Below, piece by piece: positions 1-12,569 of a DNA stretch of 64,000 bases. Position numbers and translations under genes: made by a program. The notes below the pieces were generated by a model. That model saw only the letters and a list, made by a program, of their open reading frames with translations. It was not told where the DNA came from and did no database searches. The stretch lies in the NCBI RefSeq assembly GCF_000218685.1, contig NW_006763297.1, positions 851,557 to 915,556 on the forward strand. Reading direction: 5' to 3'. The stretch comes from Serpula lacrymans var. lacrymans S7.9 (taxonomy: Eukaryota; Basidiomycota; Agaricomycetes; Boletales; Serpulaceae). Each line of letters begins with the position of its first letter. Within the stretch, counting starts at the first letter, position 1.

Positions 1-111
1 TCTTGTGATAGACAGAGTCAGAGACAATACATCCAAAAAAGGGCATACCAGCATTACGTAATACACACCACCCAACGTTCAGAACATTTGTGCCACTGTC
101 TGTCTATTGCA

Positions 112-2814
112 ATGGTTGCTGACAGAGGATACACTATCTTGCTAACTCACCTCCATCGCCCTTCCAACACCCTCCCTTTGTCTACCATCCAAGCCTCAAT
201 CACACACTTTCTCGCAAACCCTCAACCACTCCCAACGCCTCTCTCTGCTGCCGTCGTCAGCAGCCCGTCCTTTCAGCCATTATCCCACTCCAAACTCCAA
301 GCTCTCAACACTTCTTTCCGCCATGCTGTTCATATAAAATCATGCGCTCTCAAGTCTGACCAGCCTGGCATATTTGCACAGAGTATCGGTGCGCAGTTAA
401 AGAGCTGGGCTTCAGCTGTCGTAAAAGGTCTCCAGGGAGGACAAGCCATCATAAAATTGGCATGCTGTAGCGGTCTGTTGCTTGGTTTGGACGACATCAC
501 ATCAACCTTACCTACCAATCAGCGAAACATTCGAGGCCGTGTAGAAGATGAACTCGTGTTGACAGTTGCCGAGGTCATTGATATCTTCTCCTTCAGGCAG
601 TCCTTTGATGCATGGGGAAAGGCCTTTGAGCCCGCTACAGAAGACGGAGAAGGTGAATAGCGTATCATATCGAGGTATGCAAACTCTGATAAGACTGATC
701 CAGTCGACGCACTGTCCTTGGCTTTGATCACGGGGTCCCAGTCATTACTGCTAGTAGCTTCTGATAAAGTGGCAGCACTCCCTCTGGCAGTAAGTTCCAT
801 GAATTACCTACAGACTGTATTCTGAAAGTTTCAAGTCTCTTTTGAGACTCGTCGCATACACAATCAGTTCTGCGTTCCAGTCCGGTATTTTCCTGTCGTC
901 TTTGCACTCTTCGGTGCTTTGCAATGAAGAATCCAGAGTGCATATACCCGTCAGTCTGTTCGTTTATCGCGATCGAACCACTCACTGAATATTTATCTAG
1001 ACCGCGGCACCAATACGGACTGCAGTTTACTCCATATCATCTTCACCATTGATATCATCCATGGGCTCACTATCGAAACTCTGCGCGAGGACGCTGTCGA
1101 TTCTAATAGATAACCGGCCCAAGCAGCATATGAACGAGATCCTTAGTACCTTTGAGCTGCTCGAGTCTATTGCGGCAAAACTCGATGCTGATTGGTCGAG
1201 CAGCATTTTATCTGAAGGACTTGACCATGACTCGATTGGTACGGCGCATATTATATTTATCCTCTTCATACATTTCATTATCAACATGCCGCAGCTCCAG
1301 ATAGTCGGGAAATAACGACCTCACTGTGGAATATCCTGAAGACGCTTCTTTTCGCCACGATCATGATTACTGAATCAGCTCTGTCCACCATCGTCTTCCT
1401 CCCACCTACACTTTTTCAGGGTTCGTCCAGGGTATCCCCGAAGGCGGTGGTATTGGCTCCGCAGCTACCCTCGACGTGTGCGTTGACCACCCTCCACACG
1501 CTCTCTCATCTATCTTTTGTGATTTCACAATTCGGTGGCGTGACAAGCACTGCGACAGGGGGGTTTGTGGAGCTTAAAAAAGCGTTTTATACGGCGCTTG
1601 ATGTCCTTTCTGCTGATTCCGCAGAAAGCGAGCGATTTGTAAGAGAGCTGTGTGATTCCCTGAAATCCAATGGTAAAATATTCATATTCTCAGCATGAGA
1701 AAATATTCAACTCCTTTATGATCTAGGCATCAACTCTATTCACCCCGTTCAGAAAGTCAAACAAGCATTTGCACTTGCGAGTATCGAGCAGCTCGTACCT
1801 GTTCTTGATCCAGTTATCGTAGAGGACGTCATCCTCCCCCTATGTCTACCGTGAGCCCCCCCTTTCTCAGTCATGTCCATCCGAAAAAACTCACGCACGC
1901 CTGCTGTATCCAGACTCCTGTCTGATTCCACTCATCGTGAGACCTATGAATCAGCACACAGTGTTGTGCTTGCCATCCTTGCTTCGCACACCCAGAAAGG
2001 TGGCCAAGGGAACATTCCCTCGTCTACGGGCCGACCCGAAGCGCGTATCAGAGAAGACAGTCAGCATGTTGCCAACTCAGGTCTCCACGCGAATGGTCGG
2101 TTTGCGGTGTGCATTATCCCGTTTTATGCTGCTTGTTTGATAGAGGTGAGAACGTGTCCTTGATTGATCATCTTGAGTGCTTAAAGCGGTGTGTCCCCTG
2201 CGTTTGTGGTGTGATAGAATTCGGTGGAGGGCACGTTGAGCGATACTCAGCTGTGCCTTGCGTATGCTGCGCTGGTTCGAAGCGCGAGTACTTCGGCAGA
2301 CGATACGAGGGATGAGCAGTATGCTCTTGCGTGGTTCTGCGTCGATGCGCTCTTGACCGCCATACGCTGGCTTTCATATCCTACTTCCGCAAACGCGAAC
2401 GCGGATCGTCTACACCGTCTACACCTGACCCTCATATCCTGCGTCCCCTCCCTCCCACTCCCACTCCTTCCTCGCGTGCTGGAGGCAACACGCGCCATCG
2501 TCGACTCGGCGTCTACTGCAGATCATACCCAGCGCCAAGAGCTGGTAGACGCCCTGTTTGCTGAGATCACGGAGCATGTGGGTGATAGGGAGAGGGAGCT
2601 GACTATGCGGTGGTGGATTGAGAATCGGAAGAGGTGGGAGGTGAGGGGTCAAGGAGGTGCGCAACTTCGGGGTGCATCGAGGGGCGGAGAGAGTATGTTT
2701 GGGAAGTGGTGGGCTGAGCGGCTGGGAAGGTCTTTGGGGGCTGGGCAGGGTGTAGTTGCAGATGGTGTTGTCGATCAGGGTGAAGCTGAGCCCACTGCGA
2801 GCGCTCGATTGTGA
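112..2814 (+). CDS. pex8: PEX8-like peroxisome biogenesis protein (intron-split)
   Basis: Pex8 is a peroxin on the inner face of the peroxisomal membrane that links docking and RING complexes in PTS1/PTS2 protein import. I start at the ATG at 112 (MVADRGYT). A long first exon runs to about 651. Exon pieces then follow near 703-790, 1050-1230, 1320-1675, about 1730-1848, about 1913-2010, about 2040-2140 and 2224-2814. The blocks LLSDSTHRETYESAHSVV, a FYAACLIE segment and LAYAALVRSAS resemble the C-terminal half of filamentous-fungal PEX8 as I remember it. The protein is mostly helical with no membrane segment. It ends in S-A-R-L, where ARL fits the PTS1 consensus, and Pex8 proteins characteristically end in a PTS1. 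The exon layout between 650 and 1050 is the weakest part; stops in all frames there may mean missed introns. If it is not PEX8, it is an unnamed helical-repeat protein with a PTS1. Confidence 0.55.
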
Positions 2815-3365
2815 TGTGCTTGTAGGTCCTGCTCTCTTTTTTTTTTTTAATTTTTTTTTAATTTTAAAAATTTCAGTTGACCAGTTATTTCTTGTACTTT
2901 CATAGTATTGAAACATTAGATTATTTCAGGGATTGCTTATGTGAGTATGTAAGGTATGTCTGCATATATTCGGGTGATATGTTTACTCTGTTGTTTGAGC
3001 TGTGAGTTTGGTGGCTCGGGTCAAAGTTGTTATCAGGACGGCGACCTACAAATGTCCGCGATGTATTAGGAGTTATATGGATATGCATCCTGATGAGCGG
3101 CTCGCAAATGCCTTAGCTCGCTGTAGCTGCGTTTACTGGACAACCCTGTAATATCGTTGATACGCGTGCTCATTAAGGCGCTCATTGATGTCACATGAGA
3201 GGGAACATCCTGAAATTTGTACGTACATTGGTGCAAACTTTGATCCAAAACATGTCACTCGTGTTCGTGCCACATAAGTATCATGATATATATATATAAG
3301 TTAACCCGTTTGTCGTCCTTGTCGGTCAGCCTCCCTGTGTAGAGGACGAGCAGATACTTCAAGGT
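2815..3365. other. Intergenic, AT-rich 3' end then promoter
   Basis: The first 60 bases after the PEX8-like stop are long T and A runs, suitable for a 3' UTR and polyadenylation. The remainder leads to the next start and holds a short TA run (about 3286-3298) some 70 bases upstream of that ATG, a plausible core-promoter region. No coding signal is seen. Confidence 0.4.
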
Positions 3366-6202
3366 ATGGCTGAAATACAATCGCTCGCGGGTCCCCTTCC
3401 AACTATCCCGGATAACCTTACGCTCGCCCAGTTCATACTCGACTCGCAACACCCAGCCAGGCCGATACGCACGGCTGACTCGCCATGGATCATTGACGAT
3501 CGCACGGGACGAGGAATCGGATTAGAAGAGGTAGGTGCATGTCTGAAACTAATGACTGTGAAATACGATACATGCAAGAACGGCGTGGGCTTCTCAGGCT
3601 ATCATTCGTTATCTTTCACTGTGTCAGTTTTTTTACGCTTTGGAAGGTTACTGAACGGAAGGTCTCCTAGCTACGTGTGCGGACGTACGGTCTCGCCAAT
3701 GCACTTTGCTTTAGATATGGTATAAGTGAGTTCAGAGAATTGTCGATGGTTGTCGTTGCTAGAGTCTAATGGCTGTTATGCTGTTAGAGGAAGACGATGT
3801 GGGTGAGTGGTAGCGTTTTTCCACCTATTATCCGAGATTAAGTACTTACTGAACGGCATGTGCTCGCTAGTCCTACTCTTCAGCCCCAACCACGTCGGTA
3901 CGTGACGCTCTTCATTTTTTTTTTGTTTCCCACTTGCATGTAGCCTCATTTACACACCATGAAGATTACTTGGTAGCAGTGTGGGCTGCTCACAGACTGG
4001 GTGCTGTTATGTCGTAAGTCAACCATCACTTTATCGCCTGTGCTTCAGAACTCGGATCAACTTGAGGTTAACCTTGGGAAAAACGTTGCTAGTGGGGCCA
4101 ACCCTCTGTTCTCCGCGGGCGAGCTCGAGTATCAGATGAGGGAGACGAGAGCGAAGATGATCATCACGCACCCTGATTCGTGGGGGGTTGCGCTTGAGGC
4201 GGCGCGAGCGTCGGGTGTTCCGGATGAGAAGGTCGTGGCGTTTGATGTTGAGGGGGCCCCCGATGAGCGCGTGGGCGGTCCGACGTGCGTGACGGTGCAG
4301 GCGTTGATTACGCAGGGGTTGGAGACTCCGCCGAGTTTTGTGGAGAGGAGGCTGGAGGAGGGAGAGGGGAAGACGAAGTTGGCTTTCTACAATTTCTCTA
4401 GTGGGACGACGGGTAGACCAAAGGTATCAAAAGTTTCGTGTTTGGCGCTCTTCATATCATACCCAATAATTCTTTTAGGCTGTGGCAATACCACACATTG
4501 CCCCCATTGCCAACATCCTCCAGCTAGCGGCACATAACAAGGTGAACCAGAACTATTGCCCATGGGAAGAACAAAGGTTTAGGCCAGGAGATATATGCAA
4601 CGGCGGTGAGAGTTCTGTGTCTTAGGTATGGGTGTTAGAGCTTATTGTGTTTTTAATGCCGTAGCCCTCCCTCTTTATCGTGAGTCTTTGTTTGTGGTGG
4701 ATGTGGTGTTCTTGGTCTGACCAGAAGTAGATATATATGGCTTGGTGTTTAACGTGAGGGTTTTCATATTACTGATAGTCTCCTAGCATGTATCTAATCG
4801 CACACAGAGTCATTTTAGCTTTTTTTGTGGGGTGCGTTGTATATCCATCTATGTGGACGTGTGTCTAATGGGGATACAAAATCCAGATGTCGTTTGTCCT
4901 GACAGCTAAATTCAACTTTATCGAATTTTTAAAGAACATTGTAACATATCGTATCACTCATCTCTTGTAAGTCATTACATTCGCATTTTTCATCTTTTGA
5001 TGGGACAAAGCTGATTATCACGATTGTATACCAAGGCTTGTCCCGCCACAGATTGTGCTCCTCTGCAAAGTAAACCCCCATGCTTCTTGTCGTCACCGGT
5101 GCTGAATGGTTTAGTAGCATCCAGCAGTGAAAGATTATGATCTCAGTCATGTGCGGTACATCACATCAGGGGCAGCGCCCTTGAGTCGCGAGCTCATGGA
5201 ACGTCTTGTCGAGATATTCCCAAATGCCGCCCTAGGCCAGAGCTATGGTCTGTTCCCCATATTTTCTGTCCACCGCCTCTAAAAACTGACGCAATAGTGA
5301 TATTTGGGCAGGTACAACTGAGACGTGCACCGTCGTCACTTCTTTGGCGATCGAGAAGAAGCAGGACTTGAGTGGCAGTGCAGGAACGCTGTTACCTGGC
5401 ATCACCGCCCGGGTGGTGAAACCTGATGGATCTTTGGCGGATTTTGGAGAGCCGGGAGAGCTGGTGGTCAAAACACCGTCGATTGCTCTTGGGTATTCCA
5501 ATAACGAGAAGTCGTGCGTATCCTGGTGAAATAATATATAAATTTAGAACTGAAATATTTTCGACAGGACGAAAGAGACGTTCGTGGATGGGTACGTGGC
5601 GATGGTGACTGGAAGCGTGGTTTTTGTACTGAGTGGTTTGTTTACAGTTGGATGCGTACGGGTGATGAGGTGAAGATAGAGAAGAACGCTGAAATTTTTG
5701 TGCTAGATCGTTTGAAGGCAGGCACCCACCGCACCCAGTTCTGGTCGTCTGTACTGACTAGGCACCTTGTAGGAAATGCTGAAAGTGAGAGGCTTCCAGG
5801 TAGCCCCAGCTGAACTGGAGGGCTGTCTCCTGGATCATCCAGACGTCGCGGACACCTGTGTTGTCGGAATAACCGATGATTACAGCGGCGAGCTACCGCT
5901 TGCATTCGTTGTTCTCAGACCTGAAGCAGGGAAGCGTGCAGAAAGTAGTGCCAGTGCTGCGAATGACATCAAACAATCTATCATGAAAGTGCGTGCTCGA
6001 ATTGTCTGTATTAAAAGGGTGGCATGGTTGACGATGGTGCGGCTGACAGCATGTTGCTGATAACAAGGTGGCATATAAGAAACTGGCTGGAGGAGTTGAG
6101 TTTGTCGATATGATTCCTAAGAACCCAAGTGGTAAGCTCCTGAGGAGGGTGTTGCGCGACAAGGCGCGGGAGATGCGGGCCAGCACGAAAGCGAAACTAT
6201 AG
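3366..6202 (+). CDS. Peroxisomal AMP-binding acyl-CoA ligase, 4-coumarate-CoA-ligase-like (copy 1)
   Basis: An adenylate-forming enzyme that activates a carboxylic acid with ATP and joins it to CoA. It starts MAEIQSLAGPLPTIPD at 3366 and is split by about a dozen introns. Motifs in order are the P-loop-like FSSGTTGRPK (about 4393-4422), LPLYHIYGLVFN, TSGAAPLSRELMERL (5166-5210), SYGLTET across an intron near 5250-5310, the ATP-binding block with LALGYSNNEK-like residues near 5485, WMRTGDEVKIEK (5650-5690), and the hinge and C-terminal domain MLKVRGFQVAPAELEG (5776-5820). The C-terminal catalytic lysine lies in IPKNPSGKLLRR (6112-6147). It ends STKAKL; AKL is a PTS1, so action in the peroxisome is likely. 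A 15-nt exon (4665-4679) and a 23-nt exon (4731-4753) encode the LPLYHIYG stretch. The substrate cannot be read from sequence; fatty, phenylpropanoid or other aryl acids are possible. Its tandem paralogue follows directly. Confidence 0.85.
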
Positions 6203-6822
6203 TGCGAGGTGCTCGAGAGTTGTGGTATATAGGGTGTATATATATGTGTGACTGAGAGGGGGTGGATTTGCAATTGACTGCGGGGAAAGAGAGGTGGTTG
6301 AAATTAATGATAGATTGTGTCTAAACCGGAAGTAAATCGTTATTGAGTCCTATTAGTCATTAACCTCGATCACAGTATATATCATGATAGCGCTCAAGTG
6401 ACGCTGGCTCTCGTTCAGTACAGTATACTTATCATGGACTGGTTGTAGAGGCGCGCGCCACCCACCGTAATGGTATAGGTGGTTGATACTGGTCCCGGTT
6501 ACTAAAGACTACGTACGTCCCACTAACACCTATCTATCGGAACATAACTGTGGCGGCACTGTTTGTAAGTCCACTGGTTTAGTAGTCGCCAACTCGGGTA
6601 CAAAGTTGCCCACTCGTATAAATTGCCCATGGACATTCCCATACCTTATTGCTTCAAGGCGTTACACAACGAAGCGGTGCTCGATTTGCTGAAGCTTCAA
6701 TATTCGCGTGCAAGGATCGAAGGAAGAACGTGAACAAATTCACCCCAGAACCATCCGTTTCTTCCCATCCGTTTCTTCCCATCCGTTTCTTCTCCCAGCT
6801 CTCTCTCTCGTCGTTCAGCATC
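6203..6822. other. Intergenic between the two ligase genes
   Basis: About 600 bases between tandem paralogues, holding the terminator of copy 1 and the promoter and 5' UTR of copy 2. No coding exon of either ligase is repeated here. A 14-bp tandem repeat lies at its end and is listed separately. Confidence 0.4.
6752..6793. repeat. Three tandem copies of a 14-bp unit in a 5' leader
   Basis: The unit catccgtttcttcc occurs at 6752-6765, 6766-6779 and 6780-6793 (last base changed). It ends 29 bases before the ATG of the second acyl-CoA ligase, so it is probably a pyrimidine-rich 5' leader or core promoter. Pyrimidine tracts near transcription starts are common in filamentous fungi. Confidence 0.85.
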
Positions 6823-9452
6823 ATGTCTGAAATCTACGGCCCTCCTTTGCTCCCTCCGATACCTGACGACCTCACCATCCCTCAGTTCTTTCTCGACTCG
6901 CACCACACAACGAGGCCAGTGCGCAAGCATGGAACCCCTTGGTTTATAGAGGACAAGACTGGCAGGAGTTTTGGCTTTGAAGAGGCGCGTTGGCAGTTTG
7001 TAACGCTACGAGTCTATCTCTGACTGTATGCTACCTTAAAGATCCGTGCCAGAACGTTTGGAATGGCAAATTCTTTGAGATTGCGCTTTGGCATCAGTAT
7101 GTCTCTCATGTACTTTCGAGGAGAAGTTCTCTGACTGAAAGATCGTAGAGGAAGATGATGTTGGTACGTGAGAGTCGTGTATGACGGTCATTCGTGTCTC
7201 AAGCTTTATGCAGTCCTTATTTACAGCCCTAATCATATTGGTGGGCGGAATTATTCATTTTCTGTAGAATGAATGACCTGACTGTGCATTTCATTTACTT
7301 AGATTACCCTGTCGCAATTTGGGCAACACACAGATTGGGTGCCATCGTATCGTAAGATGATTCGCTGTGATTCTCGCTCAGAATACTCATGTGTCATAGT
7401 GGCGCAAATCCAATGTACACTGTCGAGGAATTACTCTACCAAATAGAAACGACGAAAGCTTCGATTATAATCACGCATCCCATGTCGCTCGACAATGCAT
7501 TGTCGGCTGCGAAAGCTGCGGGTGTCCCCCAAGATCGCGTCTTAACGTTTGAGGACTCACCAAGTAAAAGTCTCATCACAGTGGAACAACTCATCTTGGA
7601 GGGCTTAGCTCAAGAAGCAAGTTTCGTCGAGCGGAAACTTAACCCTGGTGAAGCACGGACAAAGGTTGCTTTCTTGAATTTTTCCAGTGGTACAACAGGA
7701 AAACCAAAAGTAAAAAATCGTTTTGAGCTTCATCATGGTTAAATATGACTTTGTTTCCAGGCGGTTTTAATATCCCATTATGGACCTATCACAAATGTCA
7801 TTCAGACGGCTGTGCATATGAATGTGAACCAGAACTATTGCGCTTGGGAGGATCAAAGATTCAGGCCAGGGGATGTCGGTGCTGGTAGTAAGTTGTATTG
7901 CAATATATCATATTTGTGCACATATTGACATCTTTCGAGTTCTCCCTTTCTTCCGTTGAGTAATCTCCTTTCTGAAACAAGGGCATAAGCATAACATTCA
8001 TTCTTACAGATATATATGGGCTGGTTATAAGTGTAAGATCAAGTGGATATTCATCTTGCTATCTTCCATACTCAATCCATTATAGATCCACTTTATGATT
8101 TACAGTGGAGTGAGTACTTGATCATAATCGCCTACAATCAGCCTATTCAACCATTTCGCAGATGGCATTGGTCATCATCCCCAGGTTTAGTTTCGTCGAT
8201 TTTTTGAAGAGTGTCGTCTCGCACAAAATCACTCATTTGATGTGCGTCTTTCATCTCCGTTCCCCAATATATCGACAAAGTTGAAGCTACCTATGAAGGC
8301 TCGTACCTCCTCAAATCGTACTCCTTTGCAAGGTAGTGAACTTGGCATTTGTTCTGTTCTGTTTGTCGGACTGAACTCTCCACTAGCATCCGGCTGTAAA
8401 GGACTTTGATCTGAGCCATGTTCGTGTGCTGTTATCAGGAGCTGCGCCTCTATCAGCGGAACTGATGAACCAGCTCGTCAAACTATTTCCGAAAGCGCAA
8501 ATTGGTCAAGGCTACGGTATTTATATATGCTAATTTGGAAGATCATCTCGTTTACATGAAAACACACACAGGTCTCACGGAATCGTCGACCTCCATCGCC
8601 ATGCTTCCGCCGGACCAAAAGATAGGCGTACCAGGCAGCGTTGGTCGGCTACTTCCAGGAGTTGTAGCCCGCATTGTCAAACCAGATGGTTCTCTGGCGG
8701 GCTTCAATGAACCCGGAGAGCTTACTGTAAAGATGTCTTGTATGGCTCTAGGATACTTCAACAACGAGAAAGCGTAAGTTAGGTTTCACGTGTCCTCAGA
8801 TAAACATCTGACAAATTACATTAGCACGAGAGAAACATTTGTAGATGGGTATATACGTTTCCAACGAAGGACAGTGCACCATGTACTTACATTTTTCTAG
8901 CTGGCTTCGCACAGGTGATGAAGTCATCATTAACGACAAAGGGGACGTGTTTATTGTGGATCGTCTGAAAGTAGGTATTATCTCCCGCGTTCAGCCTGAC
9001 GTTAATCGAATTCTCGATAGGAAATCTTGAAAGTCAGAGGCTTTCAAGTCGCTCCGGCTGAGTTGGAGGGTTGTTTGTTGGATCATCCCGATGTAGCGGA
9101 TACATGTGTTGTTAGTGTGCCTCATGATTATAGTGGAGAGGTACCCCTGGCCTATGTAGTACTACATGCGGATGCTGCGAAGCGAGCTGAGGCTGACCCA
9201 GCAGAGGCCAATCGAATCAAGGCATCGATTGCGAAGGTGAGTTTGTATAGCTGTTGATAGACTTGCTATCGTTGGCTAATTTTCATATAGCACGTCGCTG
9301 ACAATAAGGTGGCCTACAAGAGGCTGGAAGGTGGTGTAGAGTTCACGGACATCATTCCAAAGAACCCGAGCGGCAAAATGCTCAGGCGTGTCCTGCGTGA
9401 TAGAGCACATAAAATGAGGGCAACGAAGACGAAGACGACTGCTAAGCTCTAG
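6823..9452 (+). CDS. Peroxisomal AMP-binding acyl-CoA ligase, 4-coumarate-CoA-ligase-like (copy 2)
   Basis: Paralogue of the preceding gene with the same domain order and intron positions. It starts MSEIYGPPLLPPIPDD at 6823, where PIPDDLTIPQFFLDS aligns with the N-terminus of copy 1. Key motifs are FSSGTTGKPK (about 7679-7709), VLPFFHIYGLVIS made from a 15-nt exon (7940-7954) and a 23-nt exon (8010-8032), IPRFSFVDFLKS (8175-8210), LSGAAPLSAELMNQL (8431-8475), GYGLTES across an intron, LAGFNEPGELTVK (8694-8732), WLRTGDEVIINDKGDVFIVDRLK (8902-8970), the hinge block KVRGFQVAPAELEG, and the terminal IPKNPSGKMLRR with the catalytic lysine. It ends TTAKL, a PTS1. Divergence from copy 1 is substantial in the N-terminal substrate-binding half and low in the C-terminal domain, so the pair probably differs in substrate. 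Both copies keep intact motifs, so both should be active. Confidence 0.85.
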
Positions 9453-9793
9453 GTTTTCATTTTAAGACGTGCCGTTTCCACGATCAAGTTGAATGATTTT
9501 GTTAGGCTGGTTGGATTCAACTCACCACTTGTTTTATATTTACACTTTATGTATTCAACACGCAGCGTCCCTTCGTATACTTGAGAATGATATCCATTTG
9601 GAAACACACTTCGAGGACTACTCTGGAAAGATCAAGAACTGAAAGGTCACATGATCAATATACGCGTATGCTCCTGGGCCAGTACTAGTACAGGCCGCGT
9701 ACTTGTTTGCTCTAACTTATAACTTTCATGAGCTCCGGTACTCTGTATTATCAATAAAAGGACGGATTCGTACTCTTCATCATACTTCTCCAC
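9453..9793. other. Intergenic
   Basis: About 340 bases holding the end of one gene and the start of the next on the same strand. No ORF or RNA gene is seen. Confidence 0.4.
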
Positions 9794-12209
9794 ATGTCCT
9801 CACCTGTCAAGCTATACGTGTATGATCTCAGCAATGGACTGGCTAAACAGATGTCTATGCAGCTGACAGGTCGTCAGATAGACGGCGTTTGGTTTGTATA
9901 TGTCACTTATAGTGCATTTCTTCACCTGATCTATGCACCTTGAAGTACAGGCATACATCAATCGTAGTCTATGGAAAAGAAATCTTCTATGGACAAGGAA
10001 TCAGCATCGTGCAACCTGGGCAATCACACGTGAGTACTCATCTACAACTATTGGAAATCTTCGTCCCTATTTACTCGACCATTCGAAAGCATGGGGCACC
10101 ACTTCAGATTGTTGATATGGGAGAGACGGCTTTAGATGAGGAAACGTTTACTGAATACCTCACGGAAATGCGAGAACATTATACGGCAGACAAAGTAAGC
10201 ATAGCGATTAGCGCCCTTTACTTTGTCGTATGCTGACATTGTTTTAGTACCATCTCTTAGGTAAAATCATACTGTACACTTGAACGAGCATTAACTAACT
10301 GCTGATGCCTGGAAGATTTCAACTGCAATTCGTTTACTAACGATTGCATTGGGTTTTTGACCGGTGGATCTATTCCCAGCTTCATTAAAGGTTTGTCATT
10401 TCTAATGCTATAACTACAACCTTTGAACCCGATCTCTTTTTGCAGACCTTCCCGCCGATTTTCTTTCTACCCCATTCGGCGCTGCTCTTCGTCCAACCAT
10501 AGATGCCATGTTTCGCGGTCAAGCTGGTCCCGCACGCCCACAAGCGGCACCAGCGCCATCATCTTCAACCATGCCTGATCCTGCACTGACTGCGTCGCTC
10601 CTACAAGCCGTCGCCGCTCGCGCAGCATCAGGTTCATCTTCCTCTGGCTACCTCCCGACTCCAGCGCCCACATCTCCCTCGACACCGTCTCAGGCTGGCA
10701 CTGCAAGCTTGACTGCTCCGATTCATGTGTCTACCAACCCAGCGTCTTTCAACGCTCTTCTTCGCAGTCATCGCGCTGTCATTGCGTTCTTTACTAGTGC
10801 AACATGTGGACCGTGTCGCATGATTGAGCCTGTTTTTGAAGAGCTTGCGAATGCGAAGAGTAAGAGTAATGGTGTTGCATTCACTAAGATCGATCTTAGT
10901 GTAGGAATGGGCGGGTCGGTGGCTTCGGAGTGGGGAGTTCGCGTCACTCCGACGTTCATTTTCTTTTTGGACGGTAAAAAGGTTTGTCCTGTGCAATTAT
11001 GTCTCTCCGTCGGGTCCATTTAAGTTTTCTCTCATAGTCGCACGAACTTAAAGGCGTCAATGGACCTGAACTGCGCACTCAGGTCGACCTACTTATATTC
11101 CAAGCTTTCCCGCGTAAGCCTTGATTGTACTCAATGGATTAATGAGTCTTTCTAACATTATCGCATGTAGCACACCCACACACTTCCCTATCTTTACCTA
11201 CCATACAAGCCTTATCGCTCAACCCCATCTTGTTTACTCAAGTTCCAGCTCTCGAATCTGTCTCCACCAAGCTGCAAGGATTTATTGATGCTGCACCAAC
11301 ATGGAGCAGCCCGCTACCCAAGGCCGAGGTGAAGCAAGTTCTGACGCAACTTGTGTTACCTTACTTGAAAGCCAAACATGTTTCAAAGCCGCCCCTGCCT
11401 AATGTGAAAGCCCCGCTGGACCGTTGGGCACAAGTCACATTGTGTTTGTCGTCGTCATTGGCTGTCAACGATCTGTTCCCTCTGGTAGACATGTGGCGGC
11501 TGGCACTACTGGATCCTGGCGCATCTACTTGGTGTGCTTCTAACAGGAGCCAGAGCAATCCTACGAGTATATTTCTCACAAAGGCAAACGATCTCCTGGA
11601 AAATTCAACTCCAGCCGTTAATCCAAGGAACTTTTTGCTCACGGTGTTGCGCATGTTTTGTAATGCTTTCTCGAGCGAGGTTTTGGCTCGGGAGTTACTC
11701 TCGAGTAACAAAACCAACATCGCAACGCTTCTTGTCAATACACTCTTGCATAGTGACGCTACTGTGCGTACAGCTGCTGCAAGCTTGGCATTCAACTGTG
11801 CTGGCTATCTGCAAAAGCTGAGGGTGAAGAAAGTGAGAGGTGAAGAGGTTGGTGGAGATCAAGTAGAGGATGGTGACTGGGAGGTTGAGTTGACTAGTGC
11901 TATTATAGAAGCCATTGATAGAGAGGAAGGCAGTGAGGAAGTTGGTACGTCCCAATTGCGTCTATATGGTAGTGCACGGCCTAGATCTGACACATTGTCA
12001 CTCTAGTGCACCGTTTATCTGCCTCCATAGCTTTTCTTTTGCGACTGTCACCTTTCTATGAGACGCAGATGGCGCCGCTTCTTGAAGTTCTGCAAGCCAG
12101 AACTGTGCTCAAGAATAAACTGGAGAAGGGCGGATGTGGACCAGGCGGGGTGACCAAACAGGACATCCGGAAGCTCGTGTTGGAGGTGGCTGAGAAGTTA
12201 TGCCCATAG
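9794..12209 (+). CDS. PPPDE peptidase - thioredoxin - PUL domain fusion protein
   Basis: A three-domain protein starting [15 protein letters not shown] at 9794. Residues about 1-150 form a PPPDE (DUF862/DeSI-type) cysteine isopeptidase. Its catalytic histidine is in WHTSIVVYG, whose Trp codon is split by the first intron at 9891/9951, and its cysteine is in [11 protein letters not shown] after a very short exon (10248-10260). A Pro/Ala/Ser-rich linker (about 10510-10720) follows. Next is a thioredoxin domain with an intact CGPC redox site (about 10806-10817) and the cis-proline region RVTPTFIFF. The C-terminal third (11200-12209) is helical and matches the PUL domain, an armadillo-like fold that binds Cdc48/p97 in Ufd3/PLAA; the last exon begins at 12006. 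The architecture suggests removal of ubiquitin-like modifiers coupled to redox and Cdc48 recruitment; that role is inferred. It sits between PTS1-bearing metabolic genes but lacks a PTS1 (ends EKLCP). Confidence 0.85.
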
Positions 12210-12569
12210 AAGAGATATATCGTAATAATTGGAGGACATGTGTACAGACATCTGGGACTGAAGTTGGTAGCTAAGAATACTGTTCTAAATGTATCTGGCT
12301 TGAAGGGACAGACGGAGCTCAGGCAGTCCGCCACGTTGCCTGGCTATAAGTAAAATCACGAGTAATGTTACAGTGTTGCCCGGATCGCCGGAAAGCCGCT
12401 AAAACCATACAAATCCAAAAAGCTGTCTGCCTGGTTGCACATTGACGAGCTGAAGAGCGTCCTCTCTATCTCCATTTCTTAAACAGCACAAACGACAGTG
12501 TATCGTGGAAAGGGCCCTTCTTTTCCATACACCTGTCGTACACGTTATTCGCTCCAAGCTTTCTTTGGC
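12210..12569. other. Intergenic
   Basis: About 360 bases between same-strand genes; it should contain the promoter of the carnitine acetyltransferase. I see no coding signal. Confidence 0.4.

Noticed and set aside
112..2814. Alternative identity as a TELO2-interacting Tti2-type protein
   Set aside because: The helical-repeat look is shared, but the terminal PTS1-like ARL and the conserved C-terminal blocks fit PEX8 better.
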